The translations under genes were made by a program, and so were the position numbers. The notes below the pieces were generated by a model. The model searched no databases. It had not been told where the DNA came from and saw only the letters and a list, made by a program, of their open reading frames with translations. Source: Phenylobacterium sp. (GTDB lineage Bacteria > Pseudomonadota > Alphaproteobacteria > Caulobacterales > Caulobacteraceae). Taken from it: a DNA stretch of 64,000 nt. Of this stretch, positions 16,242-24,464 are shown in pieces. The stretch lies in assembly GCF_022402485.1 (NCBI RefSeq), contig NZ_JAKRSA010000012.1, positions 124,001 through 188,000 of the forward strand, written 5' to 3'. Numbering within the stretch: position 1 is the first letter of the stretch; the number at the start of each line of letters is the position of its first letter.

Positions 16242-17340
16242 TCAACCCCTGAACTGAAGCCGCCGACTTTCGGAAACGGCGGCGGCTGGCGGGGCCTCCC
16301 GCCCCCTGGCGCCTTGTTCCTCGGCGCGGCTGCGCGCCTCCGCATGGCGGGCGCCTCCCAACATCCCGCCCAGGGCGTAGTTCCCCTTGTGGCAGGCATA
16401 TTCGTAAAGCGGCCCAGGGATGGCCCTGAGGCTCATCTCTGCGCGCCAGACCGCCGTGAAGTGTACGGGGTTCTCCACCTCGAAAGCGTAGAAGATCTGC
16501 CTGGGCGAGACCCGCTGGAAACGTTCAGTGACCCGCTCCTCAGGCGAGAGGAAGATCGGGCCGAACCGAACCTGATGCGGATTGATGTGGGCGATCTCGA
16601 CAATCCACGAGTCGCCCGCCTAACAGCCCACGAAGTCTGCCAGTCAAGGCTGCAGAGCCGCGGCCCCACGGCTCTCCCGGGAGAGCGCCTTTCCGGTGTG
16701 GATCGGAATGGTCCGCACATCGTGGACTATCTCCACCACGATCACCAAGTTATCCGGCGTCTGGATGATCTGGTAGTTGAAATTGTAGATGTTGTTGAGC
16801 ATCCCCGGCCCACCGGAACCGCGGGAGCCGTTCAGGCAGCGGTCGTTGGGCGCCATGTGCTCTGGCCCGGCGGGATCCTGGCAGGCTCGCGTGGCGGCCG
16901 CCTCCTGCGAGCGCCGCAGGGCGGCCGTCGTGAGCGGCAGCGGGCCGGACGCGGGCCCTACGATCCAGGAGCTCCGGAGTTGACCCTGGACCCGCGCGAA
17001 CTGGTCGCCGGCTTTGATCCAGAACGCGTTAACGCCGATCTTAGCACCGCCTTCGGCAGGGGGGTACGTCGGCGGGATCGGTGTGCCTAGCGTCAGCCTT
17101 AGAACGGTGCAGAAGGGGGTTGGCCCGGGCAAGCGTAAGCGCCTCCGCCTCAGTGAAGATCAGGTTCGGGACCCCCGGCGGCCGGCTGAGCTGGGTGAGG
17201 GAGGCGTTTGTCCAGACGCCGGTCAAGTCCGGTCGAGCGCCGCCTAGGCCATGCGGACCCTCCGCGCGGGCCGCGCAGGGGAGAGCCATGAGCACCAGGG
17301 CCGATGCAAGCGCGACGGCCATCCTCATCATGTCGCGCAC
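16242..17340 (-). pseudogene. Secreted conserved hypothetical protein, broken
   Basis: A signal peptide (MAVALASALVLMALPCAARA) leads into RPDLTGVWTNASLTQLSRPP from the start at 17340. The frame shifts at about 17,060-17,100 and continues NAFWIKAGDQFARVQGQLRS, SGGPGMLNNIYNFNYQIIQ and VIVVEIVHD until a TGA at 16,644. After a further break it carries PIFLSPEERVTERFQRVSP and AIPGPLYEYACHKGNYAL. I recall proteins of this layout in Caulobacterales and sphingomonads without a known function. Three pieces in three frames show that it is not expressed as one protein. Confidence 0.65.
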
Positions 17341-17367
17341 TTTCCCATGAACGCGGCTGGCCGGAGG

Positions 17368-17964
17368 TCAGCACCGCAGGCGGGGTCCTGGGTTGATCGG
17401 TGTCGCATCGCTGCGCCCTAAGGTCCCGCTCAGCGGCTTGCGAACACTAGCGCGCTTCTCCACGAAGGCCTTGGCAGCGGCCTTGTGGTCCTCGGACATC
17501 ATGGTGCGGACGATGTGGATGGCCTCCTCGTCGAGCACGTCGGTGAGGCCCAGAGCCGCGGCCTGAGCGCCAGTGATCACGTCGGACAGTAGGTAGAGCT
17601 CTCGCGCCCTGGCCGCGCCCATCAGGTGGGTGAGGCGGCGGATGTAGGGCTGGTCCTTCGGATAGCCGCCATCGGTCCCCCGCTTCACCGGATCCAGCCG
17701 CGGCCACCGTAGCGGCAGACCCAGCCACTCGGCCTCACAGAAAACGTCTATCATGAAGTAGCTGACCCACAGCGGATCTCGCGGACCGAAGAACTCCGGG
17801 GTGCGCACCGCGATCGGATAGACCAGCCTCACGTTGCAGCGGACGTCGTGCTCCGACTCCAGCACCAGAAGCCTGGGCGTAAGGAGGTAGGAGTAGGGGG
17901 AACGGAAGGACCAATAGAGGTCGTAGGACAGGGTTATGGCGTGCTTTCCTGATGTAGATCTCAA
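17368..17964 (-). pseudogene. Chimeric fragment: HCCA-isomerase-like N-terminus fused to crotonase C-terminus
   Basis: The first part (YDLYWSFRSPYSYLLTPR, DQPYIRRLTHLM) matches DsbA-fold 2-hydroxychromene-2-carboxylate isomerase-like proteins. Without a break the frame changes into the end of an enoyl-CoA hydratase (GAARARELYLLSDVITGAQ, IHIVRTMMSEDHKAA, KAFVEKRASV), which parallels the intact crotonase at 34,062 but lacks about 40 residues in the middle. The junction falls where both families have an R..HL.GAA-like run, suggesting recombination. The probable original start is ATA at 17,935-17,937 behind AGGAAAG (ATG lost). It is unlikely to be functional. Confidence 0.6.
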
Positions 17965-17978
17965 ACGACAGCGACAGG

Positions 17979-18760
17979 CTAGCGGCCCTGGAATACGGGT
18001 CGCCGCTTCTTGAAGAAGGCCTTGCGGGCCGACTTGGCGTCTTCCTTGGCGAAGGCGATGCGGATGTTGGCGAGTTCATAGCGGAGTTGCTGCTCCAGCT
18101 CGGTGCTCTCCCGGGCCTTGAACATGCCGCGCTTCAGCAGCCACAGCATGATCGGCGACCACTGGCAAAGCTCTTAGCAGGAATGCGCGAGGCGCGCGCT
18201 GCAGGCGTCGTCGTCCACAACCTCGCCCGCCATGCCGAGCGCCACGGCCTCCTCCCCGATGACGGTGCGATTCTCCATCATGAACCGCATGGCCCGCTCA
18301 TAACCCATGGCCTGCAGAAGGGTCACCGTGAGCCCGGCGTCCAGGGAGCCGCCGATGCGGGTGTAGCCCGCCATCAACCGAGCGCTGCGCTTGATCAGGC
18401 GCACGTCGGTGGACATGGCGAGGCCGAGGCCAGCGCCCACGGCGACAGCGTTCACGCCGCCCACCACCAGCTTGTCGCAGCGCCTGCGCAGCGTCAGGAG
18501 GCGGCTGCTCACCCACCGCATGTCATCCAGCTGTGCGGCCTGCGGCGAGAGCGGCGTGGCGTGACTTTCCGGAGAGAGATCAAGGCCGGCGCAGAACGAG
18601 TGCCCGGTGCCGGTGAGGGCGAAAACCCGCACATTCTCGTCAGCCACGGAGGCCTCCACTGCCACGATCACCCCACCGGCGAGCTCGTCGCTGAGGGCGT
18701 TCTTCTTCTGGTGAAGCCCCGGATATACCTAGCGTCGGCGATCGTGACGACCTCGACCAA
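17979..18760 (-). pseudogene. Enoyl-CoA hydratase/isomerase (crotonase), frameshift and ochre codon
   Basis: The N-terminus (LVEVVTIADARYI from a TTG at 18,760, GAGAGGAG upstream) shifts frame at about 18,700 into KKNALSDELAGG, then GTGHSFCAGLDLS (oxyanion loop) and GGVNAVAVGAGLGLAM. TAA at 18,174-18,176 interrupts the frame after ARLAHSC, but homology continues in the same frame (QWSPIMLWLLKRGM, LRYELANIRIAFAKEDA) to KKRRPVFQGR and TAG. A crotonase of about 260 residues was therefore lost by two lesions. It directly follows the MFS gene. Confidence 0.78.
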
Positions 18761-18818
18761 GGTACTGCTCCTCTCGCCGTTCAGCCAGCGCGGCCGGTCG
18801 CGCGAAGCTGCGCCTGCG

Positions 18819-20147
18819 TCATGTGATCTTGAGCTCCCGGGTAAGGTGCCGGCTGGCAAGCCAGAAGAACAGCGCAGGTACGACCCCCAGGGCGGCGGCA
18901 CCCACCAGCACCCAGCGCACGCTCTGGTCGCCGGCGATCGGCTGGAAGGCGTCGGACAGCATCCCGAAGAACAGCGGGCCCAGCCCAAGGCCGACTAGGT
19001 TGATGGTGAAGAGGATGATCGCCGTGGCCATGGCGCGGGCTGGCGGGCTTACCAGCCGCTGGACGCAGGAGAAGGTGGGGCCATAGAACAGGGTGTTGGC
19101 CATGGACGGCAGGAAGATGAGCAGCAGGGCGACCCGCCAGTCCGGGTGCATGTAGCCCGCCATGAGCAAGGGCGCGCCGAAGAGCATGCCGATGATCGGC
19201 GCGGCCAGGATCCGCCGGGGGTCGCGGGCACCCAGACGATCGGCGAAGAACCCGCCCAGGAACATCCCGATGGAGCCGGCGATCCCGACGCTGATCCCCA
19301 GCCAGATGCCCACCTGACCCGGCGACAGGTCGTGGGTGCGGATGAAGAGGATCGCTTGCCAGACGGTCTTCCCATAGCTGAGGAAGGCGACGAACGAGGC
19401 GGCGACGGTGATCAGCACGAAAGCCCGGGACCCCATCACCTCCGCGATCGCTTCCCGGAACGACATGGAGGGTGCCGCCGGCGCGTTGCTGCGCAGGGCC
19501 TCCGCCGCAAACACCCGGCGCGGCTCCTTGAGGGTGTAGACCAGCAGGATCGCAAAGAGCAGGCCCGGCAGGCCCAGGACCAGGAAGGCCGATCGCCACC
19601 CGTAGAGGTCGGTGAGTACGCCCCCCAACACCATGCCCAGCAGCCCGCCAACGGGGATGCCGATCCCGTAAAAGGCTATGGCGGAGGCGTGCTTTTCAGG
19701 AGCGACCATGTCGGTTATCAGAGAATGGGCGGCGGGCGCGCAGCCCGCCTCCCCTACGCCGACCCCCACCCGGGCCAGCAGCAGCTGGGCGAAGTTCTGC
19801 GCCAGGCCACAGACCACTGTCATGCCGGACCAGAGCGCCAGGGATACGGCGATGATTGTCACTCGGCTGGACTTCTGGTTATCCGCCAGCCGGGCGATGG
19901 GAAGGCCGAGGAAGGTGTAGAAGAGGGCGAAGGCGAGACCCGTGAGCAAGCCGATCTGGGTGTCGCTCAGGTTTAGGTCCTGCTTGATCGACTCCGCCAG
20001 GATGTTGACCACCTGGCGATCGAGGTAGTTGAGCGTTGAGACGATCAGCAGGAGCCACAGCGCATAGCTCGTGTAGGTCCGGCTGAACGGCGCAGCTTGG
20101 GTCGGCTCCGGGGGTGCCGCGGCTGTCACGCTGGCATCTGAGCTCAT
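18819..20147 (-). CDS. MFS transporter, Spinster-like family, 442 aa
   Basis: The start at 20147 has GAGAGGG 6 nt upstream; an upstream in-frame codon would add 11 residues. About twelve hydrophobic segments are visible, with the MFS loop GLPIARLADNQKSSR between helices 2 and 3 and GVGEAGCAPAAHSL in helix 4 to 5, as in Spinster-type transporters of bacterial catabolic clusters. The first helix contains STLNYLDRQVVNIL, also typical. It is probably an inner-membrane proton-coupled importer or exporter of an organic acid or lipid-like compound. It heads the minus-strand unit whose downstream genes are all broken and is divergent from the CoA-transferase gene. Confidence 0.88.
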   Translation of the reverse strand: MSSDASVTAAAPPEPTQAAPFSRTYTSYALWLLLIVSTLNYLDRQVVNILAESIKQDLNLSDTQIGLLTGLAFALFYTFLGLPIARLADNQKSSRVTIIAVSLALWSGMTVVCGLAQNFAQLLLARVGVGVGEAGCAPAAHSLITDMVAPEKHASAIAFYGIGIPVGGLLGMVLGGVLTDLYGWRSAFLVLGLPGLLFAILLVYTLKEPRRVFAAEALRSNAPAAPSMSFREAIAEVMGSRAFVLITVAASFVAFLSYGKTVWQAILFIRTHDLSPGQVGIWLGISVGIAGSIGMFLGGFFADRLGARDPRRILAAPIIGMLFGAPLLMAGYMHPDWRVALLLIFLPSMANTLFYGPTFSCVQRLVSPPARAMATAIILFTINLVGLGLGPLFFGMLSDAFQPIAGDQSVRWVLVGAAALGVVPALFFWLASRHLTRELKIT

Positions 20148-20325
20148 CGGTTCCCTCTCCGTCCGTCCCGCCAACGCCACTTTGCTTGTTTTCTTGAAGC
20201 GGAACTCTTCTTCTCATTGAACCCGGGTCCGAGCGGGTGTCAAGCGGCCCTTGAATTGCTTGCCACCCTGTCGGCGCGCCGGTCGAAAGGCCTTTACACG
20301 CGGCTCCGCCGCGTTAAGCAAATCA

Positions 20326-20340
20326 GAACACTCATTCCGG
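20326..20340. promoter_or_regulatory. Candidate operator upstream of CoA-transferase
   Basis: GAAC-ACTC-ATTCCGG is one of the best matches to the island palindrome. It lies 17 bp before the CoA-transferase start and about 180 bp from the divergent MFS start, so it could control both. Confidence 0.5.
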
Positions 20341-20356
20341 ATGCAACGGAGAACCC

Positions 20357-21595
20357 GTGAGGCCGAGCATTCAGATCCTTCCCTCGACGGCCGTCGGGCG
20401 AGCGGGGACCCGCGTGGGCCCGCTGACCGGCGTCCGGGTCCTCGACTTCGGCCGCTACATCGCCGGACCCTACTGCGCCGCGCTGCTGGCGGAGTTCGGT
20501 GCCGACGTGATCCGGATCGAGAAGCGTGGCGGGAGCGAAGACCGCTTTGTCTCCCCCCTCGGAGAAGGCCTGGAAGGGGCCGTCTTCACCCAAATGAACC
20601 GCAACAAGCGCTCCATTACGCTTGATCCGATGAGCGAGGCCGGGCGCGGGGTGGTGAGACGCCTTTTATGTTCCGCCGACGTGGTAGTGGCGAACCTGCC
20701 CGGCCCCACCCTCACCGCCATGGGGCTGGACCAGACCAGCCTCTCCGCCCTGCGTCCGGACATCATCCTGGCCTCGACCTCGGCTTACGGCGACATCGGA
20801 CCGCTGCGCGACCAGGTCGGCTTCGACGGGATCGGCCAGGTCATGTCCGGTGCCGTCCACCTTACTGGGACGCCCGACCAGCCCTACCGAACTCCGGTGG
20901 CCTGGGTGGACTTCGGGACAGCGCTACACAGCGCCTTCGGGGTCGTTCTGGCGCTGCTGGAGCGTGAGCGCAGCGGCCGCGGTCAAACGGTGGCGACATC
21001 CCTTCTGGGGACCGCGCTCGCATTCATGGCCCCGACACTCATCGAACAGGCCGTGACTAACAGCGACCGCCAAGCCATCGGCAACAAGAGCCACGGCTCG
21101 GCACCCACAGATCTGTACCGGACGCGCGACGGCTGGATCCTGACACAGGTGATCGGCCAGCCCCTGTTCCGCCGCTGGGCGGAGCTGATGGGCGAGCCGT
21201 CCTGGCTCGAGGACCCGCAGTTCGCCAGCGACAAGTCCCGGGCCGAGAACAGCGGACCGATCACCGAGCGCATGTCCCGGTGGTGCGCCGAGCGAACAGA
21301 GGCCGAGGCGCTGGCGATCCTCGGGGCGGCGCGCATCCCGGCGGGCCCGGTGCTTCGTCCCCAGCAGGTGCTGGACCATCCTCAAGTCCAGGCCATGGGA
21401 CTGATGGCCGATACCCGGGCGCTGGGCGCGCCGCGGCCGGCACCGGCGTTCCGGGCACCCCTGCAGCTATCAGAGACGCCGGGCACGATCCAAAGCGGGC
21501 CGCCGCGGGTTGGCCAGCACACCGATGCCGTGCTGGAGGAGCTGGGCTATTCAGCCTGCGAGATCGCGGACCTACGGGCCGCCGGCGCGATCTAG
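20357..21595 (+). CDS. CaiB/BaiF family (class III) CoA-transferase, 412 aa
   Basis: GTG 20357 opens the frame. The product has the family N-terminus GVRVLDFGRYIAGPYCA, FGADVIRIEK, and the catalytic aspartate region VAWVDFGTALHSAFG (Asp185). ILDPQ-like and LDHPQVQAMGL motifs in the C-terminal part are also standard. Class III enzymes move CoA from a donor such as succinyl-CoA or another acyl-CoA to a carboxylic acid, here probably an intermediate or product of the pathway, in the cytosol. It is divergent from the MFS transporter and converges on the broken dehalogenase gene, overlapping its terminal frame by about 24 bp. Confidence 0.88.
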   Translation: MRPSIQILPSTAVGRAGTRVGPLTGVRVLDFGRYIAGPYCAALLAEFGADVIRIEKRGGSEDRFVSPLGEGLEGAVFTQMNRNKRSITLDPMSEAGRGVVRRLLCSADVVVANLPGPTLTAMGLDQTSLSALRPDIILASTSAYGDIGPLRDQVGFDGIGQVMSGAVHLTGTPDQPYRTPVAWVDFGTALHSAFGVVLALLERERSGRGQTVATSLLGTALAFMAPTLIEQAVTNSDRQAIGNKSHGSAPTDLYRTRDGWILTQVIGQPLFRRWAELMGEPSWLEDPQFASDKSRAENSGPITERMSRWCAERTEAEALAILGAARIPAGPVLRPQQVLDHPQVQAMGLMADTRALGAPRPAPAFRAPLQLSETPGTIQSGPPRVGQHTDAVLEELGYSACEIADLRAAGAI

Positions 21596-22245
21596 GCGCT
21601 GCCGGCGACCGCCGCGGGGGTCGCGGACCCGCAGTCCCTTCTGGAGCAGGTGCCACTTCAGCTTGTCGAAGCGCTCGGCGAGCTGTTCCGGCGTGAGCGG
21701 CTCCTGCCGCGTCAGACCAGGGATCGCCATCATGCCTCGGCCCGGCAGCGCCGTGTTCGACATCACCGCTCGGGCGAAGCGTTCGATGTACTCCGCCTGG
21801 ACCCGGCCGCCGATCAGCCCGCACCAGTCCTGGCCGAAGATTGTCACATGCTGCAGATCAAGTTTACGGACCAGGGCGGTGACCCAGCCGACATAGGCGG
21901 AATAGGTGTAGCGCGCCGGATCGACGTACTTGTCCGAGCGGCCAAAGCCGATCAGGTCCAGGACAATCAACCGGTAGCCGGCCTCGACGAAGGGGCCGAT
22001 CATCTTTCGGTAGAGGTAACCCCACATCGGCTGGCCGTGGAGCAGCAGCAGGGTCTCGCGAGCGTCACGCGGCCCGGCGTCCACATAGGCCATCCGCACG
22101 CCCGGCTCGACTTCCAGGTAGCTGGGCGGCTACGGATAGTCCTCGATCTCCGCAACTGGGCCTCTGCGGTGCGAAGGATCTCGCGGCGGCTGACGAGTTT
22201 GGCATCGTTGAGCTTCCCTGGGTCACTTGCTGTCGCGCCGGCCAT
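21572..22245 (-). pseudogene. Haloalkane-dehalogenase-like alpha/beta hydrolase, broken and truncated
   Basis: The ATG at 22245 overlaps the stop of the acyl-CoA dehydrogenase (TGATG) and reads DPGKLNDAKLVSRREILRT. It shifts frame at about 22,165 and meets TAG (22,130-22,132) where PYPPSY would need Tyr. It then runs on as LLLLHGQPMWGYLYRKMI, DLIGFGRSDKY and FGQDWCGLIGG, where Asp of QDW is the dehalogenase-type nucleophile. Homology ends at about 21,625, before the catalytic His. Full-length relatives have about 300 residues. It was the last gene of the ligase-NMO-dehydrogenase operon. Confidence 0.7.
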
Positions 22246-23444
22246 CACCGGTCGGGCAGGCCGAGGATGCGCTTGGAGACGATGTTGTTCTGCACCTCGA
22301 ACGAGCCGCCGAAGATGGTGGTGGCCTTGCCGGCTAGCCAGCCGCGGACCTTTGCCAACTCCGCATCATCAAAGGCGTCGCCGGCCCAGCCCAGGCCCTG
22401 AAAGCCCATGATCTCGACCATCAGCTCTGCGCGGTCCTGGCCGATCTGCGTGCCGGCGTTCTTGAGGATCGAAGTAGCCGCCGAGGGACCCTGATATGAC
22501 CGGGCCTCGGCCATCATCCGCTGCATCGTCAGCTGGAAGGCGCGGTGGTCCATCTCGTGGCGGGAGATGCGGCCGCGCAGGTCGAGGTCTTCGATGCGGC
22601 CCTTGTCGTCCCGGCCGATGCGGGTCACCGCCAATTCCGCGGGGGAGCCGTTGATCCCGAACACGCCGCCGCCTAGCGCGGCGGAACTGTCCCCCGACCG
22701 CTCATACTGCAGGAGCCTTTTGGCTATGGTCCAGCCGCCGTTCAACGGCCCCACAAGGTTCGCCTTGGGCACCTTCACGTCGGTGAAGAAGGTTTCGCAA
22801 AACGGCGATTCGCCCGCGATCAGCCGGATCGGCCGAACCTCCACCCCGGGATCACGCATGTCGATCAGCACGAAGGATATCCCCTCATGCTTGCGGCTGG
22901 TGTCGGTCCGTACCAGGCAAAAACACATGTCGGCCCACTGTCCGCCCGACGTCCACACCTTCTGGCCGTTCACCAGGAAGTGGTCGCCCACGTCGATGGC
23001 GCGGGTCTGTAGGGAGGCCAAGTCCGACCCGGAGCCAGGCTCGGAGAACCCTTGGCACCAGTTCACTTCCTGGCGCGCCAGCGGCGGCAGGTGCTCCTGC
23101 TTCTGGGCCTCGGTGCCATATTCCAGGAGCGTCGGACCTAACAGATCCTTGCCCAGGCCGCCGATTGGATTCCAGGCGCCGATGCGGTCCATTTCCTTTT
23201 GCAGCACCCGGGCTTCCGCCGCCGTGAGGCCACCGCCGCCATAGGCCTTCGGCCAGATCGGGGTCCCCCACCCCCGTTCGCCCATGGCCCGGGTCCAGGC
23301 GACGACGTCGGGCTCGGGTTCCCCAGGCGCCTCGTGAAGCGACCAGCCGCTCTTGCCCTTCAAGGATGGGACGAAGTGAGTCGCCAGCCACGCCCGCGCC
23401 TCAGCGCGGAAGGCCCGGAATTCGTCGAGGACCGGAGCGTTCAT
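22245..23444 (-). CDS. Acyl-CoA dehydrogenase, 399 aa
   Basis: An FAD-dependent acyl-CoA dehydrogenase. The sequence has the N-terminal helical domain (FRAFRAEARAWLATHF), the substrate/flavin segment WCQGFSEPGSGSDLASL and KVWTSGGQWADMCF, and the C-terminal MGFQGLGWAGDAF and GGSFEVQNNIVSKRILGL. It lacks a clear Glu in the GYEG-type position of short-chain enzymes; this subfamily is common in steroid, cyclic-acid and bile-acid clusters. ATG 23444 is preferred to GTG 23450. It follows the nitronate-monooxygenase gene by 6 bp and is paralogous to the gene at 26,193, so two desaturation steps or a heteromer are possible. Confidence 0.9.
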   Translation of the reverse strand: MNAPVLDEFRAFRAEARAWLATHFVPSLKGKSGWSLHEAPGEPEPDVVAWTRAMGERGWGTPIWPKAYGGGGLTAAEARVLQKEMDRIGAWNPIGGLGKDLLGPTLLEYGTEAQKQEHLPPLARQEVNWCQGFSEPGSGSDLASLQTRAIDVGDHFLVNGQKVWTSGGQWADMCFCLVRTDTSRKHEGISFVLIDMRDPGVEVRPIRLIAGESPFCETFFTDVKVPKANLVGPLNGGWTIAKRLLQYERSGDSSAALGGGVFGINGSPAELAVTRIGRDDKGRIEDLDLRGRISRHEMDHRAFQLTMQRMMAEARSYQGPSAATSILKNAGTQIGQDRAELMVEIMGFQGLGWAGDAFDDAELAKVRGWLAGKATTIFGGSFEVQNNIVSKRILGLPDR

Positions 23445-23450
23445 AGGCAC

Positions 23451-24428
23451 CTACGATGCAGCCAGACCCACGAGCCTCTGGCGGATCAGCGCCTCGGCCT
23501 CACTCATTATCCCGTCGATCAACGCTTTGCAGGTGGGGACGTCGTGGATCAGCCCCACCACCATGCCGCAAGACCACACGCCGGCGTCCATCTCGCCGTC
23601 ATTCATGATCTTCGGATACACCCCGCCCACTTCCTCCACGATGTCCTCGAATTTGAGGTTCGCCCCCAGGGCGCGCTCCTTCTCCAGCAGACGGTCGACG
23701 GCAGCGTTGGCCAGCACACGCTCTGTGTTGCGCAGCGGGCGCATGACCAAGCGGGTGTCCAGCTCGCTGGCCGCCACAATGGCCTGTTTCACGTTGTCGT
23801 GGATCGGGGCTTCCTTGGTGGCCATGAAGCGTGTGCCCATGTTGATGCCCTCGGCGCCAAGGGCCAGGGCGGCCACCAGTTGCCGGGCGTTAGCGACGCC
23901 CCCTGACGCCACGAACGGAATCTTCAGCTCCTCCGCCGCGCGCGGCAGCAGCACGAAGTTCGGTACGTCGTCCTCGCCGGGATGGCCACCGCACTCGAAG
24001 CCGTCGACGCTGACGGCGTCGCAGCCGATCGCCTCTGCCTTGAGCGAGTGGCGCACCGAGGTGCATTTGTGGATCACCTTGACGCCCGCCTCCTTGAGCG
24101 CCGGCAGCCACTTCTGCGGATTGTTGCCGGCGGTCTCGACCACCTTCACACCGCCGTCGATGATCGTCTTCACGAAGCCTGGGTAGTCGGGCGGGGTGAT
24201 CGCCGGCAGGAAGGTCAGATTCACGCCAAACGGCTTGTCGGTCATCTCCCGGCAACGCGCGATTTCCTTCGCGAGGTTCTCCGGAGTCCGTTGGGTCAGG
24301 CCGGTGATGATGCCAAGGCCGCCGGCATTGGACACCGCCGACGCCATCTCGGCCAGGCCGACGAAATGCATCCCCCCCTGGATGATCGGGTGCTGGATTC
24401 CGAACAGTTCGGTGATGCGGGTTTTCAT
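23451..24428 (-). CDS. Nitronate monooxygenase / 2-nitropropane dioxygenase-like flavoprotein, 325 aa
   Basis: A TIM-barrel FMN protein with the family beginning ITELFGIQHPIIQGGMHFVG, then KPFGVNLTF, CTSVRHSLKAEAIGCDAVSV, GFECGGHPGEDD and ASGGVANARQLVAALALGAE for phosphate binding, and GTRFMATKEAPIHDNVK. Members oxidise nitronates, but many act as flavin-dependent enoyl reductases or have unknown roles in degradation clusters. It is second in the ligase-NMO-dehydrogenase operon, 36 bp after the ligase. The paralogue at 38,607 has exactly the same length, 325 residues. Confidence 0.85.
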   Translation of the reverse strand: MKTRITELFGIQHPIIQGGMHFVGLAEMASAVSNAGGLGIITGLTQRTPENLAKEIARCREMTDKPFGVNLTFLPAITPPDYPGFVKTIIDGGVKVVETAGNNPQKWLPALKEAGVKVIHKCTSVRHSLKAEAIGCDAVSVDGFECGGHPGEDDVPNFVLLPRAAEELKIPFVASGGVANARQLVAALALGAEGINMGTRFMATKEAPIHDNVKQAIVAASELDTRLVMRPLRNTERVLANAAVDRLLEKERALGANLKFEDIVEEVGGVYPKIMNDGEMDAGVWSCGMVVGLIHDVPTCKALIDGIMSEAEALIRQRLVGLAAS

Positions 24429-24464
24429 GGGTCGCTCCTGGGTCGGTGATTGAATTGGGCGGCG

